NCBI GenBank assembly: GCA_900313705.1
Contig: OMSJ01000014.1
Coordinates: forward strand, 1 to 37,878
Source of the DNA: an uncultured Prevotellaceae bacterium
Lineage (GTDB): Bacteria > Bacteroidota > Bacteroidia > Bacteroidales > Bacteroidaceae
DNA length: 37,878 nucleotides
Direction of reading: 5' to 3'
The translations under genes were made by a program, and so were the position numbers. The notes beneath the pieces were generated by a model, which saw only the letters and a program-made list of their open reading frames with translations, was not told where the DNA came from and searched no databases. How positions within the stretch are numbered: the first letter of the stretch is position 1; every line of letters starts with the position of its first letter. Below are positions 1-7,276 of the stretch, one piece after another.

Positions 1-129
1 GACCTGCGTCTGCTGAAGGATAAACTCAGACAGCATGATGAGGTAAGGGTCGCTTGTCCTGCGCCATGGCAAATCACGTCCATGAGCGTCGTACCAATGC
101 TCCAAAAGATGGGGAAATGTAGATGTCAT
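1..129 (-). CDS. mutY: A/G-specific adenine glycosylase MutY, N-terminal part (cut by window edge)
   Basis: The first 43 codons are visible, running off the left edge. The translation starts MTSTFPHLLEHWYDAHGRDL and continues with LPWRRTSDPYLIMLSEFILQQTQV. This matches the start of MutY, whose family signature here is LPWR...DPY...SE.ILQQT. MutY removes adenine mispaired with 8-oxoguanine in base-excision repair. The ATG at 129-127 is the only sensible start because the HGRDLPWR block follows within 20 residues. A -7 box TACTTTTG (141-134, minus) lies only four bases before the ATG, so the mRNA is probably leaderless or nearly so. The HhH motif, catalytic Asp and Fe-S cluster lie outside the window. 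Identification is firm despite the short length. Confidence 0.9.
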   Translation of the reverse strand, partial: MTSTFPHLLEHWYDAHGRDLPWRRTSDPYLIMLSEFILQQTQV

Positions 130-133
130 GGTA

Positions 134-141
134 CAAAAGTA
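134..141 (-). promoter_or_regulatory. -7 promoter element of mutY
   Basis: On the minus strand this reads TACTTTTG, matching the Bacteroidota -7 consensus TAnnTTTG. It ends four bases before the mutY ATG. No clear -33 TTTG is seen 19-20 bases upstream, so strength is uncertain. Confidence 0.5.
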
Positions 142-236
142 CTGCTTTTTTGCTTGAAACGAGCTAAAGGATTACTTTTTTCAACAATAAGAGAATAATT
201 TTTCTCTTTTCACTTTTCTCTTTTCACTTTTTATTG

Positions 237-244
237 TACCTTTG
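237..244 (+). promoter_or_regulatory. -7 promoter element for the small ribosomal-type gene and rng
   Basis: TACCTTTG matches the Bacteroidota -7 box and is followed by CAG. It gives a leader of about 50 bases before the ATG at 299. The upstream side is a pyrimidine-rich repeat (TTTTCACTTTTCTC type) without an evident -33 TTTG. No other promoter is seen before rng, so the small gene and rng may share this transcript. Confidence 0.6.
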
Positions 245-298
245 CAGTCCGAAAATGTGTAATTACATAATTAGTACTAACCATAAATACCCAAAATT

Positions 299-388
299 AT
301 GCCAAACGGAAAGAAGCATAAGAGACACAAGATGTCAACGCACAAGCGTAAGAAGAGACTGAGAAAGAACAGACATAAGAGCAAGTAA
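299..388 (+). CDS. Small basic ribosomal-type protein (AURKAIP1/COX24 C-terminal-like), 29 aa
   Basis: This 29-codon ORF starts MPNGKKHKRHKMSTHKRKKR and ends RLRKNRHKSK. Over half of its residues are Lys, Arg or His. It resembles the short AURKAIP1/COX24 (DUF1713) family found throughout Bacteroidota, related to mitochondrial ribosomal protein mS38. A structural role on the ribosome is therefore likely, but this is inferred from composition and family resemblance. It has its own promoter (TACCTTTG at 237-244), no Shine-Dalgarno sequence, and lies about 130 bases before rng. The spacer between them holds an inverted repeat. Very short basic proteins of this type are often missed by gene callers. 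Confidence 0.75.
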   Translation: MPNGKKHKRHKMSTHKRKKRLRKNRHKSK

Positions 389-397
389 CGTACTTCT

Positions 398-500
398 CAG
401 AGGAAAAGTTAAGAGGTGAAAAGGTGAAAAGGTGAAAAAGTGAAAGGGTCTGACCTTTTCAACTTAGCGTTTTAACCTTTTCACCTTTTCAATTTTTCAT
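398..500. repeat. Inverted GTGAAAAG-type repeat in the rng leader
   Basis: Tandem GGTGAAAA units (about 413-445) are followed by their complement, with TTTTCACCTTTTC around 475-490. Together they could fold into a long imperfect hairpin just upstream of the rng start. The same TTTTCACTTTTCACTT-type units recur at about 200-230, 20157-20192, 20470-20491 and 30679-30702, so this is a dispersed simple repeat family. Whether it regulates rng is unknown. Confidence 0.6.
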
Positions 501-506
501 CTTTTC

Positions 507-514
507 GAAGGAGG
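507..514 (+). promoter_or_regulatory. Unusual strong Shine-Dalgarno-like sequence before rng
   Basis: GAAGGAGG ends one base before the rng ATG. Bacteroidota mRNAs generally lack Shine-Dalgarno sequences, and their ribosomes are known to sequester the anti-SD tail. A near-perfect SD is therefore notable, though the spacing is much tighter than the usual 5-8 bases. Confidence 0.55.
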
Positions 515-515
515 A

Positions 516-2096
516 ATGGACGTAACAAGCGAACTGTACATTGACGTACAGCCGAAGAAGATCTCCATAGCGCTGACCGAGGACAAGCGCCTGGCGGAGT
601 ATCAGGAGGAGGAACAGAGCGTTTCCTACTCCGTGGGCAACGTGTACCTGGCGAAAGTCAGGAAGCTCATGCCCGGCCTCAATGCCAGCTTCGTCAACGT
701 CGGCCACGAGCGCGATGCCTTCCTGCATTACCTCGACCTCGGCACACAGTTCGCTTCCTACGCCAAGTACCTCAAGCAGGTCCAAAGCGACCGCAAGAAC
801 CTCTATTCCTTCGAGAAGGCTTCCATACAGCCTGAGTTGCCCAAGGAAGGCAGCGTGCAGACTTACCTGCAGCAAGGACAGGAGGTGCTGGTGCAGATTG
901 TCAAGGAACCCATCAGCACAAAAGGACCTCGACTGACCTGCGACCTCTCCTTCCCGGGACGTTTCCTTGTCTTCACGCCATTTGGCGACAAGGTTTCCGT
1001 CTCTACGAAAATCAAGAGCAGCGCCGAGAGAGCACGCCTGAAGCAAGTCATCGAAAGCATCAAGCCAAAGAACTGCGGCATCATCGTCCGCACCGTTGCT
1101 GAAGGAAAGCGCACGGGCGAACTGGATGCCGAGATGAAGGTGCTTATTGCCCGATGGGAAAGCATTCTCCGCAAGGTGCAGCAAGCCAAGGAACTGCCGA
1201 CACTTGTCTATGAAGAGACAAGCCGCACGGTAGGTATGCTACGCGACCTCTTCAATCCGGGCTTCGAGAACATCTACATCAACGACGAAAGTGTTTACAA
1301 TGAGGTGCACGACTACGTCAACCTCATAGCACCCGAGCGCGTTGGTGTCGTCAAGCACTACAAGGGCAAGCTGCCCATCTTCGACAACTTCGACGTCACC
1401 CGTCAGATAAAGTCCGGCTTCGGACGCACCGTCTCCTACAAGCACGGAGCTTACCTCATCATCGAGCACACCGAAGCCTTGCACGTGGTCGATGTCAATA
1501 GCGGCAACCGTACGCGTAACAAGGAAAGCCAAGAGGCCAATGCCCTGGAAGTCAACCTCGGAGCCGCCGATGAGCTGGCACGCCAGCTTCGCCTGCGAGA
1601 CATGGGCGGCATCATCGTGGTCGATTTCATCGACATGAAGACGGCCGAAGACCGTCAGCAGCTCTACGAGCACATGTGCGAGCTGATGAAGCGCGACCGT
1701 GCCCGCCACAACATCTTGCCGCTTAGCAAATTCTGCCTCATGCAGATTACCCGTCAAAGGGTGCGTCCCGTCATGGATGTGGCTGTAGAAGAGGCTTGTC
1801 CCACTTGTCAGGGAACAGGCAAAATCAAGAGCAGCTTCCTCTTCCACAAAGTCTTGGAGGGCAAGATAAAGTTCCTCTACTACAGGCTCGGCATCAAGCG
1901 CTTCACGCTTCACGTGCACCCCTATGTGGCCGCCTACTTGAACCAGGGCCTCTTCAGCCTGCGGCGCAAGTGGCAGTTCCGGTATGGCCTTGGCGTGAAG
2001 GTTATCCCCAGCCAGAAGCTTGCCTTCCTTCAGTACGAGTTCTACGACAAGGACGGACAGGAAATCGACGTGAAGGAAGAAATCGAGATACGATGA
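516..2096 (+). CDS. rng: Ribonuclease G (Rne/Rng family)
   Basis: At 526 aa this is the usual size of Bacteroidales RNase G, a single-strand endoribonuclease for rRNA maturation and mRNA turnover. An S1-type RNA-binding domain covers about residues 38-130 (GNVYLAKVRKLMPGLNASFV). The DNase I-like catalytic centre is visible: D326 in VVDVNSG and D370 in IIVVDFIDM are the expected metal-binding aspartates. C428 and C431 in CPTCQGTG form the Zn-link that dimerises the family. The long C-terminal degradosome scaffold of RNase E is absent, so RNase G is the better name. The ATG at 516 is preceded one base away by a strong GAAGGAGG, unusual in Bacteroidota. The stop overlaps the start of the next gene by 4 bp, so the two are translationally linked. 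Confidence 0.96.
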   Translation: MDVTSELYIDVQPKKISIALTEDKRLAEYQEEEQSVSYSVGNVYLAKVRKLMPGLNASFVNVGHERDAFLHYLDLGTQFASYAKYLKQVQSDRKNLYSFEKASIQPELPKEGSVQTYLQQGQEVLVQIVKEPISTKGPRLTCDLSFPGRFLVFTPFGDKVSVSTKIKSSAERARLKQVIESIKPKNCGIIVRTVAEGKRTGELDAEMKVLIARWESILRKVQQAKELPTLVYEETSRTVGMLRDLFNPGFENIYINDESVYNEVHDYVNLIAPERVGVVKHYKGKLPIFDNFDVTRQIKSGFGRTVSYKHGAYLIIEHTEALHVVDVNSGNRTRNKESQEANALEVNLGAADELARQLRLRDMGGIIVVDFIDMKTAEDRQQLYEHMCELMKRDRARHNILPLSKFCLMQITRQRVRPVMDVAVEEACPTCQGTGKIKSSFLFHKVLEGKIKFLYYRLGIKRFTLHVHPYVAAYLNQGLFSLRRKWQFRYGLGVKVIPSQKLAFLQYEFYDKDGQEIDVKEEIEIR

Positions 2097-2881
2097 AGAA
2101 GGCTGTTCTATACTTGTTTATTGCTTTTTGGAGTGCAGCCTTCTCTACTTCTCTGCAAGCCAAAAAGGTGCGGACCGTGCGCCTTACATCTTATAACATA
2201 CAGCACGGAGCGGGTCTCGATGGTAAGATAGACCATGCGAGGCAAGCGCGTATCTTGCGCAAGGCACATGCCGATGTGGCTGCCATACAGGAGGTGGACA
2301 GCGTAACGAAGCGCAACGGCGGACTCTACTCTCTTGAAGAGATAGGACGCGAGGCTAAGATGTTCAGCACCTTTGCCCCTGCCATCAAGTTCCAGGGAGG
2401 CAAGTACGGCATCGGCATCCTCAGCAAGAAGAAGCCGTTGAGCGTGCATCGCATCCCTCTGCCCGGTCGTGAAGAGCCGCGAATGCTCTTGGTGGCTGAG
2501 TTCAAACATTATGTCGTGGCTTGCACGCACCTCAGCCTTACGGACGAGGACCGCATGGCAAGCATACCTCTTATTCTTGAAGAGGCAAGCAAGTGGACGT
2601 CCCGTGGTGCTAAAGCATCCGCGAAGCCTTTCATCCTGATGGGCGACCTGAACGACGAGCCTGGAATGCCTTTCTACAAGGAGATGCAGAAGCATTTCCT
2701 CTTCCTTAACCCGCCTTACGACAAGACCTTCCCTGCCGACAAACCCAACATCTGCATCGACCACGTGGCTCTCTTCATGCCAACGCCCGATGCGGCGCTT
2801 TCCTTCTATCGCACTTGGGTAGGGGAAGAAACGTTCTCCGACCATCGTCCTTTGCACGCAAAACTCGGCCTTTACAAGTAA
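2093..2881 (+). CDS. Secreted endonuclease/exonuclease/phosphatase (EEP) family protein
   Basis: A 262-aa protein starting MKKAVLYLFIAFWSAAFSTS with a typical signal peptide cleaved near residue 23. The EEP fold (DNase I/sphingomyelinase/Mg-phosphatase superfamily) is shown by YNIQHG with N35, IQEVD with E67, THLSL with H146, GDLND with D185 and N187, IDHV with D233, and SDHRP with H261. All catalytic and metal positions are intact. It is probably a periplasmic or exported metal-dependent phosphohydrolase, but the substrate (nucleic acid, lipid head group or sugar phosphate) cannot be read from sequence. The start was chosen at the ATGA overlap with rng because the signal peptide begins there. 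An ORF extending upstream to 1796 lies inside rng in another frame and is not credible. Confidence 0.9.
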   Translation: MKKAVLYLFIAFWSAAFSTSLQAKKVRTVRLTSYNIQHGAGLDGKIDHARQARILRKAHADVAAIQEVDSVTKRNGGLYSLEEIGREAKMFSTFAPAIKFQGGKYGIGILSKKKPLSVHRIPLPGREEPRMLLVAEFKHYVVACTHLSLTDEDRMASIPLILEEASKWTSRGAKASAKPFILMGDLNDEPGMPFYKEMQKHFLFLNPPYDKTFPADKPNICIDHVALFMPTPDAALSFYRTWVGEETFSDHRPLHAKLGLYK

Positions 2882-3009
2882 CAAGGCCGTTTCCTTTCAT
2901 CACAAGTACATTACTAAGCAGCCCCCATCAGCAGGAGTTCCTTTCCTTCGAAAGGCTTTCTACTCGAAAAGGAGCAAACGAGTATTGGTTTCAGGCTGCC
3001 TGAAGTGTG

Positions 3010-4353
3010 TTATCTAAGCAATATCTTTCGGTCTCCCACGATATTGATGCCCTTTTGCATCTTGCTCAAGCGCTGGCCGGAGAGATTGTGGATGGGACTT
3101 CCTACAGACTCTTTTGAACTATCGACTAACTGCTCTATGCCAGTTGTGTTCTCGCCCATGTACTGTCCGATGAAGAGGATGGCACCTGTGCTTTGCTCGC
3201 TGATGATGTAGAGGAAGGGGCGGTCGGCATGGAACTCGTAGGAATTGGGGTCTGGGATGGTGGAATCAGATGTTTCAATGACAGTCACGGCAGCGGCTTC
3301 TGTTCCCTCCTCGTCCATCTTGATTTTAGCTACCTGGAACATCTTGCTGATGAATTGCGGCACGTTGCAATAGTTGGGGATGTCGGCAGTCATCGGGTTG
3401 AAGGCCGATGGCATACCCAGTGCCGCCATAGTCTCGACGAGGTCTTGGTTTGTGGAGATGTCCATGCGAGGCAGCTTCACATCGACATCTGCCGCCGTCC
3501 TAAGCCATTGCAGGTCATATAGCCAAGTGTCGGCGTTGAGCGTGGCAAGCACATTGTCGATGCTCTTGCCTTCGCGTGGAAGCAGTACCGTCATGCGGTA
3601 TGATTCGTTGCCGTAAGGGAGTACAAGGGCTTGATAGTCGTCGTTTTCTGTATATGGGAAGTAGTCTTTCTTGTGCATCATCGGCACGGTTCCCTTGCCA
3701 TTGAACACCTCGTCCTTCGTTTCATTCTTGTCAAACTTCAGCGTCCATACACCTTTGAAATAGACGGCATTGAGCAGATAGCTGGCGGCTTCGGGGTCAA
3801 ACGTATTTACGTCTAACACCTGATCAATCATGCCCAACGTATGTTCGCTGGCCCACTGGTTGATGACGTCCATTGTCTCCCCATCCCAGAAGTCGCGTGT
3901 CTGCGTCTCGGCATCGTAGTAGGTGTGTGCTATGTCCAGGAAGTCGGGCAGGAAGTAGCGTGGCTGATTGAGGAAGATGGCATTGGAGAGCATCACATTC
4001 GTCTGCTCATCGAGTGCCGGCAGTTCGGTGAGCATCTTGCGGCAGAAGGCGTTGATGCCGTCGGCTCCTGTTTCGCCAAAGCCAAGGGTCTGACAGATTT
4101 CCTCCCGTGTCACGCCTGCTGCCCCGTTGTTGAGCATTCCCAAGGCGTAGGTGATGCTTAGGGGCGATATGACTTGGTTGATGTCGCTGCGTGTCTCCTT
4201 GAAGAGTCGGAAGGAGAAGTCTGCGCTGCCCTTTACCAGTGCTCGCTCTTCGTTAGTCAGTTGAATCTCTTTCGGTCTCTGATTGTCCTGAGCTTGTGCA
4301 GCAAATGACAGACTTAACATAGCAATGGCAATAAATGTCCGCACCAGTTTCAT
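3010..4353 (-). CDS. Secreted serpin (serine protease inhibitor family I4)
   Basis: A 447-aa protein starting MKLVRTFIAIAMLSLSFAAQA, a signal peptide. The serpin fold is clear from the N-terminal helices through the reactive-centre hinge DEEGTEAAAVTV (about 347-358). The signature FHADRPFLYII...GAILFIGQ follows at about 375-397. The hinge has small residues at P12-P10, as in inhibitory serpins. Counting 17 residues from the conserved Glu puts P1-P1' near Ser-Thr, suggesting an elastase-like or subtilisin-like target; this is inference. After the serpin core there is a tail (about 402-447) containing IHNLSGQRLSKMQKGINIV, similar to C-terminal tails of many Bacteroidales exported proteins. A longer ORF reaches 4452 but would begin upstream of the promoter at 4410-4440, so the internal start at 4353 is preferred. 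Confidence 0.93.
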   Translation of the reverse strand: MKLVRTFIAIAMLSLSFAAQAQDNQRPKEIQLTNEERALVKGSADFSFRLFKETRSDINQVISPLSITYALGMLNNGAAGVTREEICQTLGFGETGADGINAFCRKMLTELPALDEQTNVMLSNAIFLNQPRYFLPDFLDIAHTYYDAETQTRDFWDGETMDVINQWASEHTLGMIDQVLDVNTFDPEAASYLLNAVYFKGVWTLKFDKNETKDEVFNGKGTVPMMHKKDYFPYTENDDYQALVLPYGNESYRMTVLLPREGKSIDNVLATLNADTWLYDLQWLRTAADVDVKLPRMDISTNQDLVETMAALGMPSAFNPMTADIPNYCNVPQFISKMFQVAKIKMDEEGTEAAAVTVIETSDSTIPDPNSYEFHADRPFLYIISEQSTGAILFIGQYMGENTTGIEQLVDSSKESVGSPIHNLSGQRLSKMQKGINIVGDRKILLR

Positions 4354-4409
4354 AGTTGTTTTCTTATTGAGGCTAGTGATTATTAGCAGTTTCTTCATCA
4401 TCTCACCTG

Positions 4410-4440
4410 CAAAGGTAGGAATTATTATGGATATAGCCAA
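4410..4440 (-). promoter_or_regulatory. Serpin gene promoter
   Basis: On the minus strand TTGG (4440-4437) is followed after 19 bases by TACCTTTG (4417-4410). This is a near-ideal Bacteroidota -33/-7 pair and supports the serpin start at 4353 with a leader of about 50 bases. Confidence 0.75.
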
Positions 4441-4463
4441 ACAAAGCACCACAAAAATAATTT

Positions 4464-4856
4464 TTGCTGTCCGGGGAAATCTGCTGACTGCTTTACTACT
4501 TAGTAAAGTCAGCTTTCATCTTAAGCCTGAAAGGCTTCACTTTGATGGACTCCGGCTTTGCCGCCTGACCGAAGGGAAGAACCGGGGGCGAAGCCCTCGG
4601 ACAAGACATATCGCTCCCCCCTCACCCGCTCCTGCCTGGAAGGCAGTACCCCAGCGTCTCATGGTACTGCCCTCCAGGCAGCAGGGAGCAAGTTACACGC
4701 TGACTCCGAGGGCTTCGCCCCCGGTTTCTAAAAGTAAAGCCCTACAGGCTTTTTTGCCCATCATGGCATTTCCAAGCCCCAAGCAATCTCATCTTGCTCT
4801 AAGTGCTGATATTATCGAGGGGGCAGACAATGATGAAAAACTTTTACCGGACAGCA
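4464..4856. mobile_element. Non-autonomous element with TTGCTGTCCGG terminal inverted repeats and fold-back interior
   Basis: The perfect 11-bp inverted repeat TTGCTGTCCGG (4464-4474) / CCGGACAGCAA (4846-4856) bounds a 393-bp segment with no credible gene. Inside, a 22-bp perfect inverted repeat pairs 4580-4601 with 4705-4726. Nested within it, CTGCCTGGAAGGCAGTACC (about 4632-4650) pairs with 4663-4681 with one mismatch. The interior can therefore form a stem of about 147 nt. A second segment with similar ends lies at 12422-12634. This looks like a MITE or IS-derived fold-back element; no transposase is in the window. It makes up most of the gene-free stretch between the serpin and pdxT. Confidence 0.6.
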
Positions 4857-4870
4857 ATAAAAAATAATAA

Positions 4871-5034
4871 ATGATAATCCGCAAAAGCATCCCTTGCTCC
4901 CCTCTCCGAGGAAGGGATAAAATAAGTACACGTACTTATGGGGATAAGTACACGTACTTCCGGCAATAAGTACACGTACTTATGGAGACAAGTACACGTA
5001 CTTCTTTCGATAGGGTCTTTTTGCGGATTATCAT
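4871..5034 (+). repeat. Dispersed 22-bp-phased palindrome element, copy A
   Basis: The 16-bp perfect inverted repeat ATGATAATCCGCAAAA (4871-4886) / TTTTGCGGATTATCAT (5019-5034) bounds a 164-bp unit. It holds a conserved GC-rich stretch (GCATCCCTTGCTCCCC) and then four copies of AAGTACACGTACTT at an exact 22-bp period (about 4924-5003). Other copies are at 12909-13060, 20507-20685 and 33261-33413. No ORF is conserved. The structure suggests a small mobile or REP-like element carrying an array of protein-binding palindromes. Confidence 0.75.
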
Positions 5035-5088
5035 AAAACAATATAGAACATGGACACAGGGAGGTGCTGGTCTGATGACTGGCACGGG

Positions 5089-5670
5089 TTAACCGGCGGG
5101 GGAACCATTCGCGACCATCGAGAGGAACAGCTCATGGATGCGGGTGTCGCTGGTCAGCTCTGGGTGGAAGGCTGTGACGAGCATGTTCTCTTGTCGGGCT
5201 GCCACGGCTTTACCTTCGACGCGGGCAAGGATTTCCACCTCCGGACCAGCCTCCTCGATGTAGGGAGCGCGGATGAAGGTCATGGGCACTTTGCCGATGC
5301 CCTTGAACTCTTCCTCTGTATTGAAGCTTCCCAACTGTCTGCCGTAAGCATTCCGCTTGGCAAGAATGTCCATCACATCGAGGTGATAGCGGTCGAGCAT
5401 AATGAGGCCGGCACATGTTCCGAGCACAGGAAGCCCGTCGAGAATGGCCTGCCGGATAGGTTCGAACAGACATTCATCCTTCATAATCCGCATCATAGCT
5501 GTGCTTTCGCCACCAGGAATAGCCGCCCCTCTCATCCCCCCAAAGGGGGAAGACATGAAGCTACTCCAATCTGCCAAGTTTCGGATGAGCGTAGTCTCTG
5601 CCCCAAGTTGTTTGAACATCTGTTCGTGCTCAGCAAAAGCTCCTTGCAGAGCAAGTATAGCAATCTTCAT
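5089..5670 (-). CDS. pdxT: Pyridoxal 5'-phosphate synthase glutaminase subunit PdxT
   Basis: A 193-aa class-I glutamine amidotransferase that supplies ammonia to PdxS in the DXP-independent PLP pathway. The nucleophile is C86 in GTCAGLIML. The His-Glu pair is H169 and E171 in AFHPELT, and the oxyanion GGEST loop is at 53-57. The N-terminus [15 protein letters not shown] is typical. Compared with Bacillus subtilis PdxT, recalled from memory, there are about nine extra residues before PGGEST (SSPFGGMRG around 40-48). They are encoded by a palindromic CCCCCAAAGGGGG stretch and look like a small repeat insertion. The start overlaps the pdxS stop by 4 bp, so the two are co-transcribed and translationally coupled. 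Confidence 0.95.
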   Translation of the reverse strand: MKIAILALQGAFAEHEQMFKQLGAETTLIRNLADWSSFMSSPFGGMRGAAIPGGESTAMMRIMKDECLFEPIRQAILDGLPVLGTCAGLIMLDRYHLDVMDILAKRNAYGRQLGSFNTEEEFKGIGKVPMTFIRAPYIEEAGPEVEILARVEGKAVAARQENMLVTAFHPELTSDTRIHELFLSMVANGSPAG

Positions 5671-6539
5671 TTCCCTCGTTCCGCCATCAGCAATTGTATC
5701 TCACTCTCGTTGATGCCGACCATTGCTTCGCCAAGGTCTTCGCTGAGCTGAGCAAGGACGACAGGGTTGTCGTAGTTCGTGACGGCCTTCACGATGGCTT
5801 GTGCCCGCTTCTCGGGATTGCCGCTCTTGAAGATGCCGCTGCCTACGAACACGCCTTCTGCCCCGAGCTGCATCATCAGGGCAGCATCGGCTGGGGTAGC
5901 CACACCTCCGGCTGCAAAGTTCACGACGGGCAGCTTTTGGTTGTCGTGGACAAAGCGTACCAGCTCATAAGGCACCTTCAACTGCTTTGCTGCCTCGTAG
6001 AGTTCGTCGTCGTTCAATGAGACAAGCCTTCTGATTTCGCTTTGCATCAAGCGCATGTGACGGACGGCCTGAATGATGTCGCCCGTGCCGGGTTCACCTT
6101 TGGTGCGTATCATCGTGGCGCCTTCGTTGATGCGTCGGAGCGCTTCGCCCAAGTCCTTTGCTCCGCAGACGAATGGCACGCGGAACTTCCGCTTGTCGAT
6201 GTGATAGATGTCGTCCGCAGGGGAGAGCACTTCGCTTTCGTCGATGTAGTCAATCTCGATAGCCTCGAGTATCTGTGCCTCTGCGAAATGACCGATGCGG
6301 CACTTCGCCATCACGGGAATCGTCACGGCCTCCTGTATGCCTCGTATCATCTTCGGGTCGCTCATGCGGCTCACACCACCAGCCGCACGAATGTCGGCAG
6401 GAATGCGTTCCAATGCCATAACTGCGCACGCCCCGGCAGCCTCGGCGATACGTGCCTGCTCGGGTGTTGTCACGTCCATAATCACTCCGCCCTTCAGCAT
6501 CTGCGCCAACTGACGGTTAAGGGTTTGTCTGTCTTCCAT
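5667..6539 (-). CDS. pdxS: Pyridoxal 5'-phosphate synthase lyase subunit PdxS
   Basis: A 290-aa TIM-barrel enzyme that makes PLP from ribose 5-phosphate, glyceraldehyde 3-phosphate and ammonia channelled from PdxT. Key residues are present: D22 in [10 protein letters not shown]79 in [10 protein letters not shown] (imine to the pentose) and K147 in [10 protein letters not shown] (transfer lysine). These correspond to D24, K81 and K149 of the B. subtilis enzyme with a two-residue offset. The length is standard and the ORF intact. It is first in a two-gene operon with pdxT. The promoter at 6693-6723 gives a leader of about 150 bases containing tandem TCTATCTTCA-type units of unknown role. Confidence 0.97.
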   Translation of the reverse strand: MEDRQTLNRQLAQMLKGGVIMDVTTPEQARIAEAAGACAVMALERIPADIRAAGGVSRMSDPKMIRGIQEAVTIPVMAKCRIGHFAEAQILEAIEIDYIDESEVLSPADDIYHIDKRKFRVPFVCGAKDLGEALRRINEGATMIRTKGEPGTGDIIQAVRHMRLMQSEIRRLVSLNDDELYEAAKQLKVPYELVRFVHDNQKLPVVNFAAGGVATPADAALMMQLGAEGVFVGSGIFKSGNPEKRAQAIVKAVTNYDNPVVLAQLSEDLGEAMVGINESEIQLLMAERGK

Positions 6540-6692
6540 ATCTCTTCTTTTTTGTAGTTAGAGGTAGTTATAAGAAGATATGCGTCTAACGACGCGAAGA
6601 TAGAGGACGATACATCTGTCTGCTGCCAAAACTAATGTCTTCTATCTTCATCTATCTTCATCTATCTTCTTTTATCTTCTTGTTTTCAGCCG

Positions 6693-6723
6693 CAAAGGTA
6701 CAGCAACAAAAAGGAACGGACAA
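6693..6723 (-). promoter_or_regulatory. pdxST promoter, overlapping the upstream operon's terminator
   Basis: On the minus strand TTG (6723-6721) is followed after 20 bases by TACCTTTG (6700-6693). The -33 element lies in the loop of the terminator hairpin at 6713-6734, so the two signals physically overlap. Confidence 0.7.
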
Positions 6724-6734
6724 TCATCCGTTCC
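6705..6734 (-). terminator. Rho-independent terminator of the cstA-barrel operon
   Basis: The hairpin GGAACGGA-TGATTG-TCCGTTCC (6734-6713 on the minus strand) has a perfect 8-bp stem. It is followed by TTTTTGTT, about 60 bases past the stop of the barrel gene. Confidence 0.8.
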
Positions 6735-6793
6735 TGTTTGGTAAAGAGATACTCCGAAGAAGACAAAGCCGGAGTACCAGGCTCGATGGTTTA

Positions 6794-7276
6794 TCAGAAG
6801 TAATAGCCGAAGCCTATCCTGAGGCCAACCTTCGTGAAGTCCTTGAAGTGGTTCAGGCACATGTCCACATAAACTGCGGGTTCGATGCTGACATGGTCGT
6901 TGAGATAGAAGCAATAGCCTACCTCGGGTGTGATGTAGAAGTTGTCGGTCTTTGCATCAGGACATACATGCTGGTACTTGAAGCCGCCGCTGAAGAACAG
7001 ACCATTCTTCTGCATGTAATAACGTCCGGCAACACCCAGGTTGATGCTGTTGTTACCTGGCAAGTGTTCCCAACCGAACTGACCGAGAACCATCCAACTG
7101 TCGGCAACGAAGAAGCCGCCTACAGCCTGCAGCCCAAGACGGAAGTCTTCGGCCTTGCTGTAGCTGAGGCCTAAGCCAGAGAGTGAAGCACCTGCGTACT
7201 TAGTTCCCTTTTCGAACTGTGCCGAAGCACCGAGAGATACTGCTGAGAGAAGCAGCGCGATAAAGATTTTCTTCAT
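6794..7276 (-). CDS. Small outer-membrane beta-barrel-like protein, function unknown
   Basis: A 160-aa protein with signal peptide MKKIFIALLLSAVSLGASA, cleaved before Q20. The mature part is made of alternating hydrophobic and polar strands rich in Gly, Tyr and Phe, and it ends in GFGYYF. A C-terminal aromatic strand of this kind is typical of outer-membrane barrels of about eight strands. No precise family is recognised. It is last in an operon, overlapping the cstA stop by 4 bp and followed by a strong terminator. Co-transcription with two CstA transporters suggests, without proof, an envelope function tied to nutrient uptake. Confidence 0.8.
   Translation of the reverse strand: MKKIFIALLLSAVSLGASAQFEKGTKYAGASLSGLGLSYSKAEDFRLGLQAVGGFFVADSWMVLGQFGWEHLPGNNSINLGVAGRYYMQKNGLFFSGGFKYQHVCPDAKTDNFYITPEVGYCFYLNDHVSIEPAVYVDMCLNHFKDFTKVGLRIGFGYYF

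Noticed and set aside
4325..4867. 180-aa ORF on the plus strand between the serpin and pdxT
   Set aside because: It overlaps the serpin 5' end and runs through the fold-back element; composition is not protein-like.
4871..5034. CRISPR-like array of short regular repeats (also at 12909, 20507 and 33261)
   Set aside because: The repeats are head to tail with no unique spacers; the 6-8 bp between palindromes is itself similar from unit to unit. No cas genes are present.
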